This document shows, in pieces, positions 25,727 to 35,361 of a DNA stretch of 64,000 nt. Numbering within the stretch: the stretch's first letter is position 1; every line of letters begins with the position of its first letter. The stretch is from Halanaerobium saccharolyticum. Its GTDB lineage: Bacteria > Bacillota > Halanaerobiia > Halanaerobiales > Halanaerobiaceae. The notes beneath the pieces were generated by a model, which saw only the letters and a list, made by a program, of their open reading frames with translations, had not been told where the DNA came from and did no database searches. The stretch covers positions 120,152 to 184,151 of the forward strand of contig NZ_QLME01000001.1 of the NCBI RefSeq assembly GCF_003259895.1. The letters are read 5' to 3'. The position numbers and the translations under genes were made by a program.

Positions 25727-26878
25727 TTACCAGTCAGCAACTGATCCATCATCATGATACCATCTCTGAATTGAAGCTGCATTTTTAAGCTTATGTTTTT
25801 CTAATAATTCTTCTTTAATTTCTATTCCCAACCCCGGTTTTTTAGGTAATTCTATATAGCCATCAACAACCTTAAATGGTTCTTTCAAAAAACCTTCACC
25901 AAGAGACACATGTTCCTGAATTAAGAAATTGGGAATACAGGCATCTAACTGCAGTCCCGCAGCCAGTGCAACTGGTCCCAGAGGACAATGAGGAGCTATA
26001 GAGGTATAATTAGCTTCAGCCATAGCAGCTATTTTTTTACATTCTAAAATACCGCCTGCATGAGATAAATCTGGCTGTAATACATCTGCTGCCTGACTAT
26101 TTATAACTTCTCTAAAACCCCACTTAGTGTAAAGTCTTTCTCCAGTAGCAATTGTTTCACTGGTAAGATTATTAATTCGAATCATGGAGTCCACATTTTC
26201 TGGTAATACAGGTTCTTCTATAAACATTGGATCATATTCTTTTATCTTTTCAATTATTTTTAAAGCCATAGCCGGTCCTACTCTTCCATGAAAATCAATA
26301 GCTATGTTTACACCGTCACCAACAGTTTCTCTAACCTTTTTAAATCTATGAGCAACACTTTTTAGATAAACTGGATTATCTACTCCAAGCACCGGTCCCT
26401 GCAAAGGCATTTTTATGGAATCAAAACCCTCTTCAAGTCTGGATTTAGCACTTGCTATATATTCTTCTGTATTATTACCATGAATATGGGCATAAATCTT
26501 AATTTTATTTCTACAGGCTCCTCCCAGAAGTTCATAAACAGGGACCTCAAGACTTTTACCCTTAATATCCCACATCGCCTGTTCTAGACCACTGATAGCA
26601 CTTACAAGAACAGGTCCTCCTCGGTAAAAACTACCTCTATACATCGCCTGCCAGTGATGTTCAATCTGATGTGGATCTTTACCAATAAGATAGCCTTTGA
26701 GTTTGTTTACAGCTGCAATAACAGACTCAATATTTCCCTCTAAAGTGGCTTCACCAAAACCACTAATTCCTTGATCAGTGATAATTTTAACAAATAACCA
26801 GCCCGTATGAGGAAACTGCAGTAGCCAATCGGGTTTAAATGGTTTTACAGGAAAAACCTTAACATCTACAATTTTCAT
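25727..26878 (-). CDS. dgoD: Enolase-superfamily sugar acid dehydratase, galactonate dehydratase-like
   Basis: About 383 residues from the ATG at 26878, which has GGAGG 8 bases before it; an earlier ATG at 26893 lies within that site. MR/MLE (mandelate racemase) fold: N-terminal capping domain (VFPVKPFKPDWLLQFPHTGW), then DFHGRVGPAMALKIIEKI with the metal-ligand D and the H as acid/base, FIEEPVLPEN, TGERLYTKWGFREV, and the base in IAPHCPLGPV. These match D-galactonate dehydratase (DgoD). It produces the keto-deoxy acid for the downstream aldolase and kinase. Close alternative: another 2-sugar acid such as L- or D-gluconate analogues. Confidence 0.85.
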   Translation of the reverse strand: MKIVDVKVFPVKPFKPDWLLQFPHTGWLFVKIITDQGISGFGEATLEGNIESVIAAVNKLKGYLIGKDPHQIEHHWQAMYRGSFYRGGPVLVSAISGLEQAMWDIKGKSLEVPVYELLGGACRNKIKIYAHIHGNNTEEYIASAKSRLEEGFDSIKMPLQGPVLGVDNPVYLKSVAHRFKKVRETVGDGVNIAIDFHGRVGPAMALKIIEKIKEYDPMFIEEPVLPENVDSMIRINNLTSETIATGERLYTKWGFREVINSQAADVLQPDLSHAGGILECKKIAAMAEANYTSIAPHCPLGPVALAAGLQLDACIPNFLIQEHVSLGEGFLKEPFKVVDGYIELPKKPGLGIEIKEELLEKHKLKNAASIQRWYHDDGSVADW

Positions 26879-26904
26879 AATATATACCTCCATTAGATTT
26901 TGAA

Positions 26905-27738
26905 TTATTGTTTTACTGCTCCACCAGTTAAGCCACCAATTAATTTTTTGGAAAGAAAAAAGAAAGCAATTAACATTGGAATACTGGCAACTAAGGATAC
27001 AGCCATTAAGTCATTCCAGGCTGTTCTGTACTGTCCAACCAAACTACCAATTCCTACTGGTACTGTTTTCATTGAATCATCTGTTGTTAAGACAAGTGCA
27101 AATAAATATTCATTCCAGGACATTATAAAAGCATAAATTCCAGTTGCCGCCAGCCCCGGAAGACTTAAAGGTAAAACAATCTGCCAGTAGGTTCTAAACT
27201 TACTACAACCATCAATGCTCGCCGCATCATCTAATTCTTTTGGTATACTCTCAAAATAACCATACATCATCCAGGAACATAAAGGAGTTGTAAAAGCCAT
27301 ATAAACTATAATTAAACCTAAATGTGTATTTATTAGCCCCAGAATATTTAAAACTCTATAAAATGGAATCAATAACATTACTGAGGGAAACATTTGAGTT
27401 ACCAGTAAGAAAACTAAAAAGCTGCTTTTACCTTTAAAATTAAATCTAGAAGCTCCATAACCAGCTAAAGATGAGAAAAACAGAGAAACAATAGTTGTAG
27501 TACTAACAATTAAAATACTGTTATAAAAAAATCTTACAAATGGATAATCAGTCCAGATTCTTGCAAAAGCTCTAAATGTAATTTCTTGAGGAATCCACCT
27601 CGGTGGAGTCACAAACATTTCCTGCATAGTCTTTAAAGAAGTAGATAACATCCAGGCAACAGGAAATAAGACCATAAAGGAAGCAAATATTAAGATTATG
27701 AGACTAAGTATATTATTAATTTTCATTTTTTTTAACAT
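26905..27738 (-). CDS. Carbohydrate ABC transporter permease (MalG-like)
   Basis: 277 residues, six membrane segments (NILSLIILIFASFMVLFPVA first), EAA loop ELDDAASIDGCSKFRTYWQI and ending GLTGGAVKQ. Four bases after the MalF-like gene. Part of the second CUT1 importer, which likely takes up the oligo- or monosaccharide acid used by the downstream enzymes. Confidence 0.9.
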   Translation of the reverse strand: MLKKMKINNILSLIILIFASFMVLFPVAWMLSTSLKTMQEMFVTPPRWIPQEITFRAFARIWTDYPFVRFFYNSILIVSTTTIVSLFFSSLAGYGASRFNFKGKSSFLVFLLVTQMFPSVMLLIPFYRVLNILGLINTHLGLIIVYMAFTTPLCSWMMYGYFESIPKELDDAASIDGCSKFRTYWQIVLPLSLPGLAATGIYAFIMSWNEYLFALVLTTDDSMKTVPVGIGSLVGQYRTAWNDLMAVSLVASIPMLIAFFFLSKKLIGGLTGGAVKQ

Positions 27739-27742
27739 AGTA

Positions 27743-28633
27743 TTACATTTCCTCCTCTGTGATCATTGACTTATAAATCATTGCAATACCTAAACAAATA
27801 AAAAATACAATAACTGCACTGGCAGAAGCTTTTCCAAAATTGAAACTCTGAAAAGCTGTCTGATAAATATCTATACTAACTACATTAGTTGCGTTTACTG
27901 GTCCCCCTCTAGTCATTAACCAGACAATAGGGAAATTTTTAAACCACCAGACAGTATCTAGAATTAATGAAACTAATAGAACTGATCTTAGATTTGGCAG
28001 GGTAATATAAAAGAAAGTTTGAAAAGAATTAGCTCCATCAATTTTTGCCACCTCATATAATTCTTCAGGTATCGATTGAAGACCAGCTAAAATCATAACT
28101 AAAATAAGAGGATAACCTTTCCAAACAGCAGTAAAAACAACAACAAAAAAGGCTCCTCTCATGCTGCTTAACCAGGTTATTTTATCTTCTATTATATTTA
28201 AATTCATTAATAAGTAATTAAATACACCATACATAGAATTAAAAATCCATCTCCATAGTAAAGCAACAACAACTTCGGGGAAAAACCAGGGTATCATTAA
28301 AATACTTCTAAAAAGCTCTTTGAAAGGAAGATTTTTTTTATTTAAAATCACTGCCAACAATAATCCCAGAACTAAATGAGATAGAACAACTACTGAGGTG
28401 AATTTTATAGATACAAATATTGAATTTACAAATTCACTATTTCCAGAAAATATATTTATGTAGTTTTCTAGCTCAACAAAATTCCATCTGTTTATTAAAT
28501 TAGTTTGAAAAAAACTAATATAAAATCCATAAAGCAGAGGATAAATTATTAAAATTCCCAGTACCGCTGCAACTGGCAAAATGAAAATATAACCATATTT
28601 ATGTTCTGTTTTAAGAGAAAATAGAGACTTCAC
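27743..28633 (-). CDS. Sugar ABC transporter permease (MalF-like)
   Basis: 296 residues, GTG start with GGAGG 8-10 bases before it. Six membrane segments (YIFILPVAAVLGILIIYPLL first), EAA loop ELYEVAKIDGANSFQTFFYI. Translated directly before the MalG-like gene. Confidence 0.9.
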   Translation of the reverse strand: MKSLFSLKTEHKYGYIFILPVAAVLGILIIYPLLYGFYISFFQTNLINRWNFVELENYINIFSGNSEFVNSIFVSIKFTSVVVLSHLVLGLLLAVILNKKNLPFKELFRSILMIPWFFPEVVVALLWRWIFNSMYGVFNYLLMNLNIIEDKITWLSSMRGAFFVVVFTAVWKGYPLILVMILAGLQSIPEELYEVAKIDGANSFQTFFYITLPNLRSVLLVSLILDTVWWFKNFPIVWLMTRGGPVNATNVVSIDIYQTAFQSFNFGKASASAVIVFFICLGIAMIYKSMITEEEM

Positions 28634-28652
28634 TTTTATGATCCTCCTTTTA

Positions 28653-28687
28653 TAATATTAGAGAGGGAATTTCCCTCTCTAATATTA
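28653..28687 (-). promoter_or_regulatory. Perfect 17-bp hairpin between binding-protein and permease genes
   Basis: Arms 28653-28669 and 28671-28687 are exactly complementary around one base (TAATATTAGAGAGGGAA on the left). No T run, so more a mRNA-stabilising stem or weak attenuator than a full terminator. Confidence 0.75.
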
Positions 28688-28698
28688 ATTTAACTTAA

Positions 28699-29985
28699 CT
28701 AATTTTCTTCTATTAATGATATTATTCTCTCTTCTGCTCTCTCCGCTGCTTCTTCAACTGTTGCCTGACCGACTATTATAGACTGATAGGCACTTGGTAA
28801 AATATCAGTCATAATTGTGCTGTAATAACTAACTGTAGGAAGTGGTTCTGCATAATCCATTGCTTCAACAAATCCAGCTAAATCAGGACGGTCCTGCACT
28901 TCAGGAGATTGCAGCAGTCCTGTTCTGGTTGGCATTCTTCCAGTCATTTCATTCCAGAGTAATGCACTTTCATCATTAACCAGGAATTTTAAGAACTTTG
29001 CTGCTTCTTCTTTCTTATCTGAATCAGGATTAATTGCATGACCATAAGTATTCAATACAGAAATGTGCTTACCACCATCTTGAGCCATTGGAAGTGGAAA
29101 AGCGCCTATTTTTCCATCAAGTTCAGGATTTCTTTCTATAATTCCACCAATAGAATGAGGTCCTGTAACCATCATAGCAGTTTTGTTAGTTACCATCAGG
29201 TTAAGTGCTTCACCATAACTAACCTCCATTGGTCCTGGAGGTACAACTTCATGTTCTGTATTTAGTTCGGTGAAAAACTCAAATGCATTTCTTCCTTGAG
29301 GAGTATTTACATCAGTAACATATTCTCCTTCATCATTTAGACGCAGCTCATAACCACCAAAAGTTCTAAAGATTTGAATAAATCTTGAACCTCCAGATCC
29401 ATCTCTAGAAGCCAACATCGCAAATCCCCAGCGGTCAACACTACCATCACCATTTGTATCTTCTGTTAATTCATTTGCAATATCCAAAAATTCTTCCCAG
29501 GTTTCGGGAGGAGTCAGACCTTTTTCTTCAAACCAATCAATTCGATATAAAACACCCATGGGAATTACAAAAAACGGATGGGCTAACACTTTGCCATCTA
29601 CTGTCAGTTCAGAAAGAGAATTTTGATTAAAGCCATCAAGATATTCCTGACTAAATACGTCTCTTAAGTCAGTAGCAATACCCATATCTTCAAAGGTTCC
29701 GATAAAATCTAAAGTCGCCAGATAAACGTCAGGTAGAGCACCGGAGGTTGCTAGAGTTGGAATTTGAGCATAAGCATCATTCATTGGTACTCCCTGATAA
29801 TCTATAGTAATATCAGGATTTTCTTCTTCAAAGTTTTCAATAATTTGAAGAAGAGCTTCTCTTTCAGGAGACTCAACAATTACAGAATCCATTACTTCTA
29901 AAGTTACCGCCTGTACAGACATAATTGAGAAAAGAACAAATACCAGTGTAAACAACACAATCTTAACATTACTTCTCAATTTCAT
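28699..29985 (-). CDS. Sugar ABC transporter substrate-binding protein
   Basis: 428 residues with a signal peptide (KIVLFTLVFVLFSIMSVQAV, cleavage near VQA-V) and no lipobox cysteine. Family 1 solute-binding: ENFEEENPDITIDYQGVPMN, GALPDVYLATLDF, TEDTNGDGSVDRWGFAML (a calcium-like DxNxDGxxD loop), and AINPDSDKKEEAAKFLKFL. First gene of the second ABC/sugar-acid operon. Confidence 0.9.
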   Translation of the reverse strand: MKLRSNVKIVLFTLVFVLFSIMSVQAVTLEVMDSVIVESPEREALLQIIENFEEENPDITIDYQGVPMNDAYAQIPTLATSGALPDVYLATLDFIGTFEDMGIATDLRDVFSQEYLDGFNQNSLSELTVDGKVLAHPFFVIPMGVLYRIDWFEEKGLTPPETWEEFLDIANELTEDTNGDGSVDRWGFAMLASRDGSGGSRFIQIFRTFGGYELRLNDEGEYVTDVNTPQGRNAFEFFTELNTEHEVVPPGPMEVSYGEALNLMVTNKTAMMVTGPHSIGGIIERNPELDGKIGAFPLPMAQDGGKHISVLNTYGHAINPDSDKKEEAAKFLKFLVNDESALLWNEMTGRMPTRTGLLQSPEVQDRPDLAGFVEAMDYAEPLPTVSYYSTIMTDILPSAYQSIIVGQATVEEAAERAEERIISLIEEN

Positions 29986-30099
29986 TTTTTTACCCCCATT
30001 TTATAGTTGATAAGTCTAAACCTCCAGATTTATTAATTCACCCCCTATTTAAAATAATTTGAAAACAAATAAAACTAAATAGAACAAATCATATTTCGT

Positions 30100-30122
30100 A
30101 TTATGAAAACAGTTTTTATAAT
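30100..30122. promoter_or_regulatory. Candidate IclR/KdgR operator before the second ABC operon
   Basis: ATTATGAAAAC (30100-30110) and GTTTTTATAAT (30112-30122) are complementary save one pair around a single base. The size and TGAAAAC core fit KdgR-type sites. It lies ~115 bp before the binding-protein start; the rest of the gap 29986-30343 shows only the terminator at 30262-30302. Confidence 0.55.
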
Positions 30123-30261
30123 GATGTGTATGTATTACATTGTTTCTCTGTCATTTTAATTATTCCTGCATAATTATTAAAAAATTAATTTTTTTCTGAA
30201 AATTACTCATTATATTCTCTTCAAAGTGAAAATTAAGATATATAAAAATTAACTCTATCTC

Positions 30262-30302
30262 AAAAAAAAACTCCCACCAGAATCCTAAAAACCCGGTGAG
30301 AG
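30262..30302 (-). terminator. Intrinsic terminator (shared family) after pdxA2
   Basis: Minus strand: CTCTCACCGGG pairs with the CTGGTGGGAG-type partner, then nine T. Ends the tetronate operon. Confidence 0.85.
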
Positions 30303-30343
30303 CTTCACTCATCTTTACTTCTTATCTCATTTAAGCAGTTCCC

Positions 30344-31345
30344 CTAGCCATTAGTAAAAGAAGTCGCATATTCAACTGCCAGGCGAATGGCCTCTTCCAT
30401 ACTCAATGAATCCGCAATATTTTCTCCTGCGATATCAAAAGCTGTACCGTGATCAACAGAAGTTCTTAAAAACGGCATATTATTTGTTAAAGAAATGGTA
30501 CGTTCAAAATCCACCATCTTGGTGGCAATATGTCCCTGATCATGAAACAGGGATAAAATTGCATCATAATTACCTTTTAAGCCTTTATGAAAGACTGAAT
30601 CGGCAGGTACAGGTCCTACAACATCATATCCTTCCTCTCTGGCTCTATTGATTGCCGGAGTAATTTCTTGATCCTCTTCAGTTCCAAACAATCCATGTTC
30701 TCCTCCATGCGGATTTAAGGCTGCAATTGCTAACCTGCCATCTTCAACTCCCAGTCTGGCTAAAGCTTTGATACACCTTTTTATATAAGCATAAACTCTG
30801 GCTTCAGTTACCATCTCACATGCTTTCTTTAAAGAAACATGTCTTGATAAAAAGAAAACTCTCAAGTCAAAAACCTGGAACATAGTCATCGGATCCTCAG
30901 TTTCGGTTAAATCAGCAAACATTTCGGTATGGCCAATATAATCAACCCCAGCAGCTTTTAAAGATTTTTTGTTGATGGGAGCGGTAGCTACTGCATCCAA
31001 TTTACCAGCCAGAGCCAGCTGAATCGACTTTTTGATGTATTCATAGGCTGCCTGGCCTGCCACTGCCTGAACCTCTCCGTATTGAAGTTGGTCAAGCTCA
31101 ACATTATTCAGGTCGATTAAATTAATTTCATTTTCTCGATACTGATCCTGATCGATATCTTCAATCAGGTTAATATTTAAATCCACACCGGTCAGCTTTT
31201 CTGCTTCCCTGATTACCTCTCTATCACCCAGAACATACAGCTTACCCATTTCCCTTATTTTCTCTTTTGCCAGAGATTTCACAACAATTTCGGGTCCAAT
31301 TCCAGCTGGATCACCAATTGTAATCCCAATCTTCATTTTAGACAT
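30344..31345 (-). CDS. pdxA2: PdxA2-like 4-phospho-tetronate dehydrogenase
   Basis: 333 residues of the PdxA family. Metal ligands: [34 protein letters not shown]. True PdxA works in vitamin B6 synthesis, but the neighbouring four-carbon acid sugar kinase and GntP transporter indicate the PdxA2 role: NAD-dependent oxidation of 4-phospho-D-threonate or D-erythronate, with decarboxylation to DHAP. It follows the kinase gene by 16 bp and is the last gene of the operon. Confidence 0.85.
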   Translation of the reverse strand: MSKMKIGITIGDPAGIGPEIVVKSLAKEKIREMGKLYVLGDREVIREAEKLTGVDLNINLIEDIDQDQYRENEINLIDLNNVELDQLQYGEVQAVAGQAAYEYIKKSIQLALAGKLDAVATAPINKKSLKAAGVDYIGHTEMFADLTETEDPMTMFQVFDLRVFFLSRHVSLKKACEMVTEARVYAYIKRCIKALARLGVEDGRLAIAALNPHGGEHGLFGTEEDQEITPAINRAREEGYDVVGPVPADSVFHKGLKGNYDAILSLFHDQGHIATKMVDFERTISLTNNMPFLRTSVDHGTAFDIAGENIADSLSMEEAIRLAVEYATSFTNG

Positions 31346-31361
31346 CTTTAAACAGCTCCTT

Positions 31362-32663
31362 TTAATTAATTTTTTTGAATAAATGATTTATACAGTTTGT
31401 TATTGCATCAGAATCACCGATCAAACCACCTTTAGTGACTACCGGGAGACCGTCATAAGCTCCACCCAGTATTTTGCCGTAAACCGCCAGCGGCAGCACT
31501 TCTTCCTGAACTTCAATTCCCACAGTTTTGATTGCCTTAGAGACAGCAATCGTAATATCTCCCCCGGTTATAAAGAGCCCTCCAATTTTATCTGCAGCTG
31601 CATCCAGGACCTGTTTAGATATTACTGCCAGTCCATCAGAAATTTTTTGAGCAATTTGATCTCTGCTGAGGTATAACTTTTTTGACAGTTCATTTAAATC
31701 GAAAACATCTTCTTCTGTTTTAGAAGATACCAGGCCAACTATTTGATAATTATCAATATTATCTAAGATTTTAGTACTTACTCTCTTAATTTCTGCTTCT
31801 TTTTCTGCTCCAATTAATTTTATGGAATCTACCAGAACTAAAAGGGAATTAGTGTTTTCTTCTAAATTTGCAACCTGAGTTCTGGTTAAATTAGTAGCAC
31901 TCCCAATTGTTGCTAAAATGGAGCTGTCCTGATTACCATTGCTGCTTAAGGATTTAACTCCCAGAGCAAGAGTAAAGGGCCCGGGATCAACAGAAATAAC
32001 CGGGGTTTTAAGTTTACTGACTACAGCGGCGATTTTATTAATATCCTGCTGGTTAACTGCATCAAAGACAATGATCTTTTTCCCTTCCTTTTGGAGGCTG
32101 TTTATTTCTTCAATAATTTCTTTCTCATCATTTTTTAAAGAGCTTAACTCAATACTGCCAATCTTATATTTACTCTGTCTGGCGATAATTTTACTGACAC
32201 AGGAAGTTTCAACCGGAGTTTTAGGATCTTTAGCAACATCAGTTCTTTCCAGAGGAATGGAGTTTACCAGCAGATGACCCCCAATTGTGATTCTGTTTGA
32301 AGCCGGAAAAGCCGGGACAACGATCGCCAGATAATTATCTGCCAGAGAATCAAGAACTGCATCTATTTCCGAACCTACATTACCTCTGACTGTACTATCA
32401 ATTCTTTTGGATAATAATTTAATGTCTTCATTTTTAAAAGAATTGGTGACAGTAGCAACCCGGTTATAGGCTTCTTCTTTTGCAATTGATCTGCTGTCAG
32501 TATTAATTGAAATCACATCATAATCTTTATAGGCTCCTTTTTCTTCTTTAAAATAAGTCAATAAATCCAGGAAAGTAGCTATTTTACAGTTTTTATTTTC
32601 AAATAAAACTCCTGTAGCATTGGCACCTGTTAAATCATCGGCTATTACTACAATATCGGCCAT
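31362..32663 (-). CDS. dtnK: Four-carbon acid sugar kinase (DUF1537/OtnK type)
   Basis: About 433 residues from the ATG at 32663 (GGAGG 9 bases before; an earlier ATG is only 3 bases from the site). [14 protein letters not shown] at the N-terminus is the substrate-binding loop of the four-carbon acid sugar kinases, [11 protein letters not shown] follows, and [11 protein letters not shown] and [20 protein letters not shown] belong to the ATP site. It phosphorylates D-threonate or D-erythronate at C4. Partner of the PdxA2 gene downstream. Confidence 0.87.
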   Translation of the reverse strand: MADIVVIADDLTGANATGVLFENKNCKIATFLDLLTYFKEEKGAYKDYDVISINTDSRSIAKEEAYNRVATVTNSFKNEDIKLLSKRIDSTVRGNVGSEIDAVLDSLADNYLAIVVPAFPASNRITIGGHLLVNSIPLERTDVAKDPKTPVETSCVSKIIARQSKYKIGSIELSSLKNDEKEIIEEINSLQKEGKKIIVFDAVNQQDINKIAAVVSKLKTPVISVDPGPFTLALGVKSLSSNGNQDSSILATIGSATNLTRTQVANLEENTNSLLVLVDSIKLIGAEKEAEIKRVSTKILDNIDNYQIVGLVSSKTEEDVFDLNELSKKLYLSRDQIAQKISDGLAVISKQVLDAAADKIGGLFITGGDITIAVSKAIKTVGIEVQEEVLPLAVYGKILGGAYDGLPVVTKGGLIGDSDAITNCINHLFKKIN

Positions 32664-32683
32664 AGACATTTACCTCCCTCAGC

Positions 32684-32989
32684 TTATTTAAGTTCCATTA
32701 GTCCTATATTATTGTTTTTCGCATATTTAACTATCTGATCACTTATATTTTTAGCTGCCAGCCAGAATCCATGGTATCTTATATTTTCAGCATCCAGCTG
32801 TTCTTTTCTGGCCTTTAATTCTGGCAGTGAAATATTCTGCTGAATAAAATATAGATAATATCTATTGAAAAAGAGAAAGAATCTTTTATTGGCATAGATC
32901 AAATCTTCACCCTTTATCTTTTGAATGTGCCATCCCTGTTCCAATAGGTTATTTTCTATTTCATCTTTTTTATTAGCTTCCCAGCTCAT
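32684..32989 (-). CDS. Hypothetical protein, 101 aa
   Basis: Unrecognised, with a GAAGGTG ribosome site. Amphipathic, aromatic-rich (FFLFFNRYYLYFIQQN) and followed by helical GFWLAAKNISDQIVKYAKNN. It lies between the GntP permease and the kinase, so a role linked to tetronate uptake or use is possible; no motif shows one. No signal peptide or clear membrane segment. Confidence 0.6.
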   Translation of the reverse strand: MSWEANKKDEIENNLLEQGWHIQKIKGEDLIYANKRFFLFFNRYYLYFIQQNISLPELKARKEQLDAENIRYHGFWLAAKNISDQIVKYAKNNNIGLMELK

Positions 32990-33050
32990 AGCTTCACCTT
33001 CAAATTAATTTTAGAGGGGGCAGAAAAACTACCCCCATAGCTTATATTTA

Positions 33051-34376
33051 TTAAATGAATATGTTCATTATAACCAGACCAACTAAACCTGATAACCAGG
33101 CAACTGTGGTTGTCATGGACCAGGCTCTAATTCCCTGTTTTACATCCAAGCCCAAGAATTTAGTCACAACCCAGAAAAAACTATCATTGAAATAGGAAAA
33201 AATCATGGCTCCAACTGTGGTAGCCTGGGCTGCAATCACGGGATTCAGATTTGAATTGGCAACGATCGGTGCTGTGATAGAGGCAGCAGTTATCATGGCC
33301 ACAGTCCCTGATCCCTGAACTAGTCTAACTAAAGTAGCTATTACAAATGGAATTAATAACATGGGTATCGAAAATTCGGCAACCTGTTCTGCTACAAAAT
33401 CACCGATACCGGAAGCTCTGAGTACAGATCCTAAAGCTCCACCAGCACCGGTAACAAAGATAATGACCGCTGCTGATGCTAGAGATTTTTCTAACTGGTC
33501 TGTTATTTCTGCTGTTTCAAGCTTAGAAACTAGTCCATAAATGGCGATTAATAAACCAATCATTACTGCAATTGCAGGATCTCCCAGGAAGGTCACTACA
33601 GAAGCCAGTGAGTTCTCTATTGCAAAGGCAGAAAATAAAGTGTTAAGTAAGATCAAAAATATGGGAACTGCAATTGGAGAAAAAGATAAGCCTGGAGCTG
33701 GTAATTCACTTTCATCAAATTTTTGGTCTGCCTGTTCAATTAAATCATCAACATCAATTTTGATCTTTTTAGCCAGAGTTTTAGCATAGAGGATTGTTCC
33801 AACTAAGATAAAACAGGCTAAAATTAAGCCCACTAATATCATCTGGCCAATATCAGCACCATAAATCCCGGCTACCGCTAAGGGTCCTGGAGTAGGCGGA
33901 ACTGTATGGTGAGTTGCTACCAGTCCTGCAGCCAGAGAAATACCTAAAACTACTATTGATCTGCCGGTCTTTTTGGATAATGATTTTGCCAGCCCGATTA
34001 AGATCACAAAACCACTGTCACAAAAAACAGGTATCGAAACAGCAGCTCCGGTTAATCCTAAAGCCCATTCTTCTCTGCCTTTACCTACTGTTTTCAAAAA
34101 AGTAGCCGCCATTTGTTCTGCTCCACCAGAAATTTCTAATAATTTACCCATCATAACTCCTAAACCAATTACGATTCCGATGCTGCCTAAAGTACCACCA
34201 AAACCAGACGAAATAGCTTCTATTGTCTGGGCTGGTCCAAGCCCACCGATAAGACCAATCGCTGAGGCTGAGATAATTAAAGCCGGAAAAGCATGGATTT
34301 TAGTTTTTAAAATCAGATAGATTAATAGTCCTACCCCGATCAGCAGAGCAAGTATCATTTGTACACCACTTGTCAT
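33051..34376 (-). CDS. GntP-family permease
   Basis: 441 residues with a dozen hydrophobic segments; IGGLGPAQTIEAISSGFGGT, SIPVFCDSGFVILIGLA and ATHHTVPPTPGPLAVAGIYG are the marks of the gluconate/tetronate GntP family. It imports a sugar acid with protons or sodium. First gene of the tetronate operon, behind a ~430-nt leader with its own terminator. GAAGGGGG ribosome site. Confidence 0.9.
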   Translation of the reverse strand: MTSGVQMILALLIGVGLLIYLILKTKIHAFPALIISASAIGLIGGLGPAQTIEAISSGFGGTLGSIGIVIGLGVMMGKLLEISGGAEQMAATFLKTVGKGREEWALGLTGAAVSIPVFCDSGFVILIGLAKSLSKKTGRSIVVLGISLAAGLVATHHTVPPTPGPLAVAGIYGADIGQMILVGLILACFILVGTILYAKTLAKKIKIDVDDLIEQADQKFDESELPAPGLSFSPIAVPIFLILLNTLFSAFAIENSLASVVTFLGDPAIAVMIGLLIAIYGLVSKLETAEITDQLEKSLASAAVIIFVTGAGGALGSVLRASGIGDFVAEQVAEFSIPMLLIPFVIATLVRLVQGSGTVAMITAASITAPIVANSNLNPVIAAQATTVGAMIFSYFNDSFFWVVTKFLGLDVKQGIRAWSMTTTVAWLSGLVGLVIMNIFI

Positions 34377-34465
34377 TGTTTTCCCCCTTCATTTGACATT
34401 CCTAAATACAGAATAAGTATTATTTTAACTAAAATTAATGCTTATTTTATTCTTTCAAGATAAAA

Positions 34466-34500
34466 AAATAGGGCCGGGAAAACTAAAGTTCCCGGCCCAA
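34466..34500 (-). terminator. Intrinsic terminator inside the GntP leader
   Basis: GGGCCGGGAA (34471-34480) pairs with TTCCCGGCCC (34489-34498), followed on the minus strand by TATTTTTTTATC. It lies upstream of the GntP start (34376), so it ends leader transcription unless prevented. Confidence 0.85.
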
Positions 34501-34803
34501 GGCCCCAGGTGAAGCTTATGATATTTTTTGAATTTTAATTCACAAGATATCCCTCCTGAAACCCCAGGGTCTAAATCAACTGTTAATAATATTCTGTCTT
34601 TTAAAGCTGAAAGTCAATTCCACAAATTTACATGATACTCCCATTGTGGTATAATTATTAAGTAATTATTTTAACAGATCAGTGCCCACTGAAGTCTGTT
34701 ACCCTAATTTAATTAAGCTAATCCCTCCTTTTCTTTTTAGAAGAACCCAGGGATAGTTCTGTCTATTTTTATTCTAAAACGTTGTTTCTTTATACCACAT
34801 TTC
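34471..34803 (-). ncRNA. Structured 5' leader of the tetronate operon, candidate riboswitch or sRNA
   Basis: From the predicted start near 34803 the minus-strand transcript has several clear stems before the terminator: ATCCCT/AGGGAT around 34717-34754; AACAGA...CAGTG/CACTG...TCTGTT around 34672-34700; CCACAA/TTTGTGG around 34620-34650; and a GC-rich stretch (CCCTGGGGTTTCAGGAGGGA) whose right part, CCTGGGGCCTTGGGCC, could pair with or displace the terminator stem. The motif CCCTGGG...AGGAGGGAT occurs twice (near 34720-34750 and 34545-34572). I recognise no known riboswitch class in it. Confidence 0.5.
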
Positions 34804-34809
34804 TATTTC

Positions 34810-34838
34810 ATTATAGTGGTGCATCAGGACTTTGTCAA
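34810..34838 (-). promoter_or_regulatory. Consensus promoter of GntP/tetronate operon
   Basis: Minus strand: TTGACA, 17-bp spacer, TATAAT, the full sigma-A/sigma-70 consensus. On the plus strand the same bases give TTGTCA just upstream of the XRE gene at 34898, so divergent control elements overlap. Confidence 0.85.
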
Positions 34839-34897
34839 GTGTTTTTTATGATTTTTTATTAATTATGTTTATTAGACAAAAATGGAGGTATTTCTCT

Positions 34898-35245
34898 ATG
34901 ACTTTTGGTAAAAATTTAAAAAAAGCTCGAAAAAATAAAGGCTTCACGCAAAAAGAATTGGCGGAAATCGTTGAAGTTAAACGTTCAACTATTGCTGGTT
35001 ATGAAAGTAAGAATCAGGAACCCTCATATAAAATATTAAAAAAGATATCTAATGCTCTAGATTGCAGTATTGACTCTTTACTTGCTAATGATTATGATAA
35101 TTACATAGTTAGCGAAAATAAAATTTCTAAAGAAATTTTAAATAATCAAGAACTTAAATCTCTTTTTAATGAAATAAAAGAAATGGATTCAAATAATATT
35201 AATTTTTATAGAAGATTAATTAAATTTATTGAAGCAGAAAAATAA
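34898..35245 (+). CDS. XRE-family transcriptional regulator
   Basis: 115 residues from the ATG at 34898, with GGAGG 10 bases before it; upstream in-frame codons lack a ribosome site. HTH at ~5-60 (NLKKARKNKGFTQKELAEIV, KRSTIAGYESKNQEPS). The C-terminal helix is short. It is divergent from the GntP operon, and its start region overlaps the GntP promoter, so it may repress that operon and itself. Alternatively it belongs to the accessory XRE genes seen elsewhere in the window. Confidence 0.8.
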   Translation: MTFGKNLKKARKNKGFTQKELAEIVEVKRSTIAGYESKNQEPSYKILKKISNALDCSIDSLLANDYDNYIVSENKISKEILNNQELKSLFNEIKEMDSNNINFYRRLIKFIEAEK

Positions 35246-35361
35246 TGGGAAAAACAAACTTGCCCTTCTGATGGCTAAAAAGGCTATCAGGAGATGGTAC
35301 ATTTTTCAATTAGCAGCTGGTGCTTTTTCGCTGATAAAAGCACCACTAAATTTACTACACA

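Noticed and set aside
30344-31345. pdxA of vitamin B6 synthesis
   Set aside because: The operon with a four-carbon acid sugar kinase and GntP transporter indicates the PdxA2 catabolic role.
34471-34803. T-box leader or c-di-GMP riboswitch
   Set aside because: No AGGGTGGNACCGCG-type T-box sequence and no GEMM core; aminoacid genes are not downstream.
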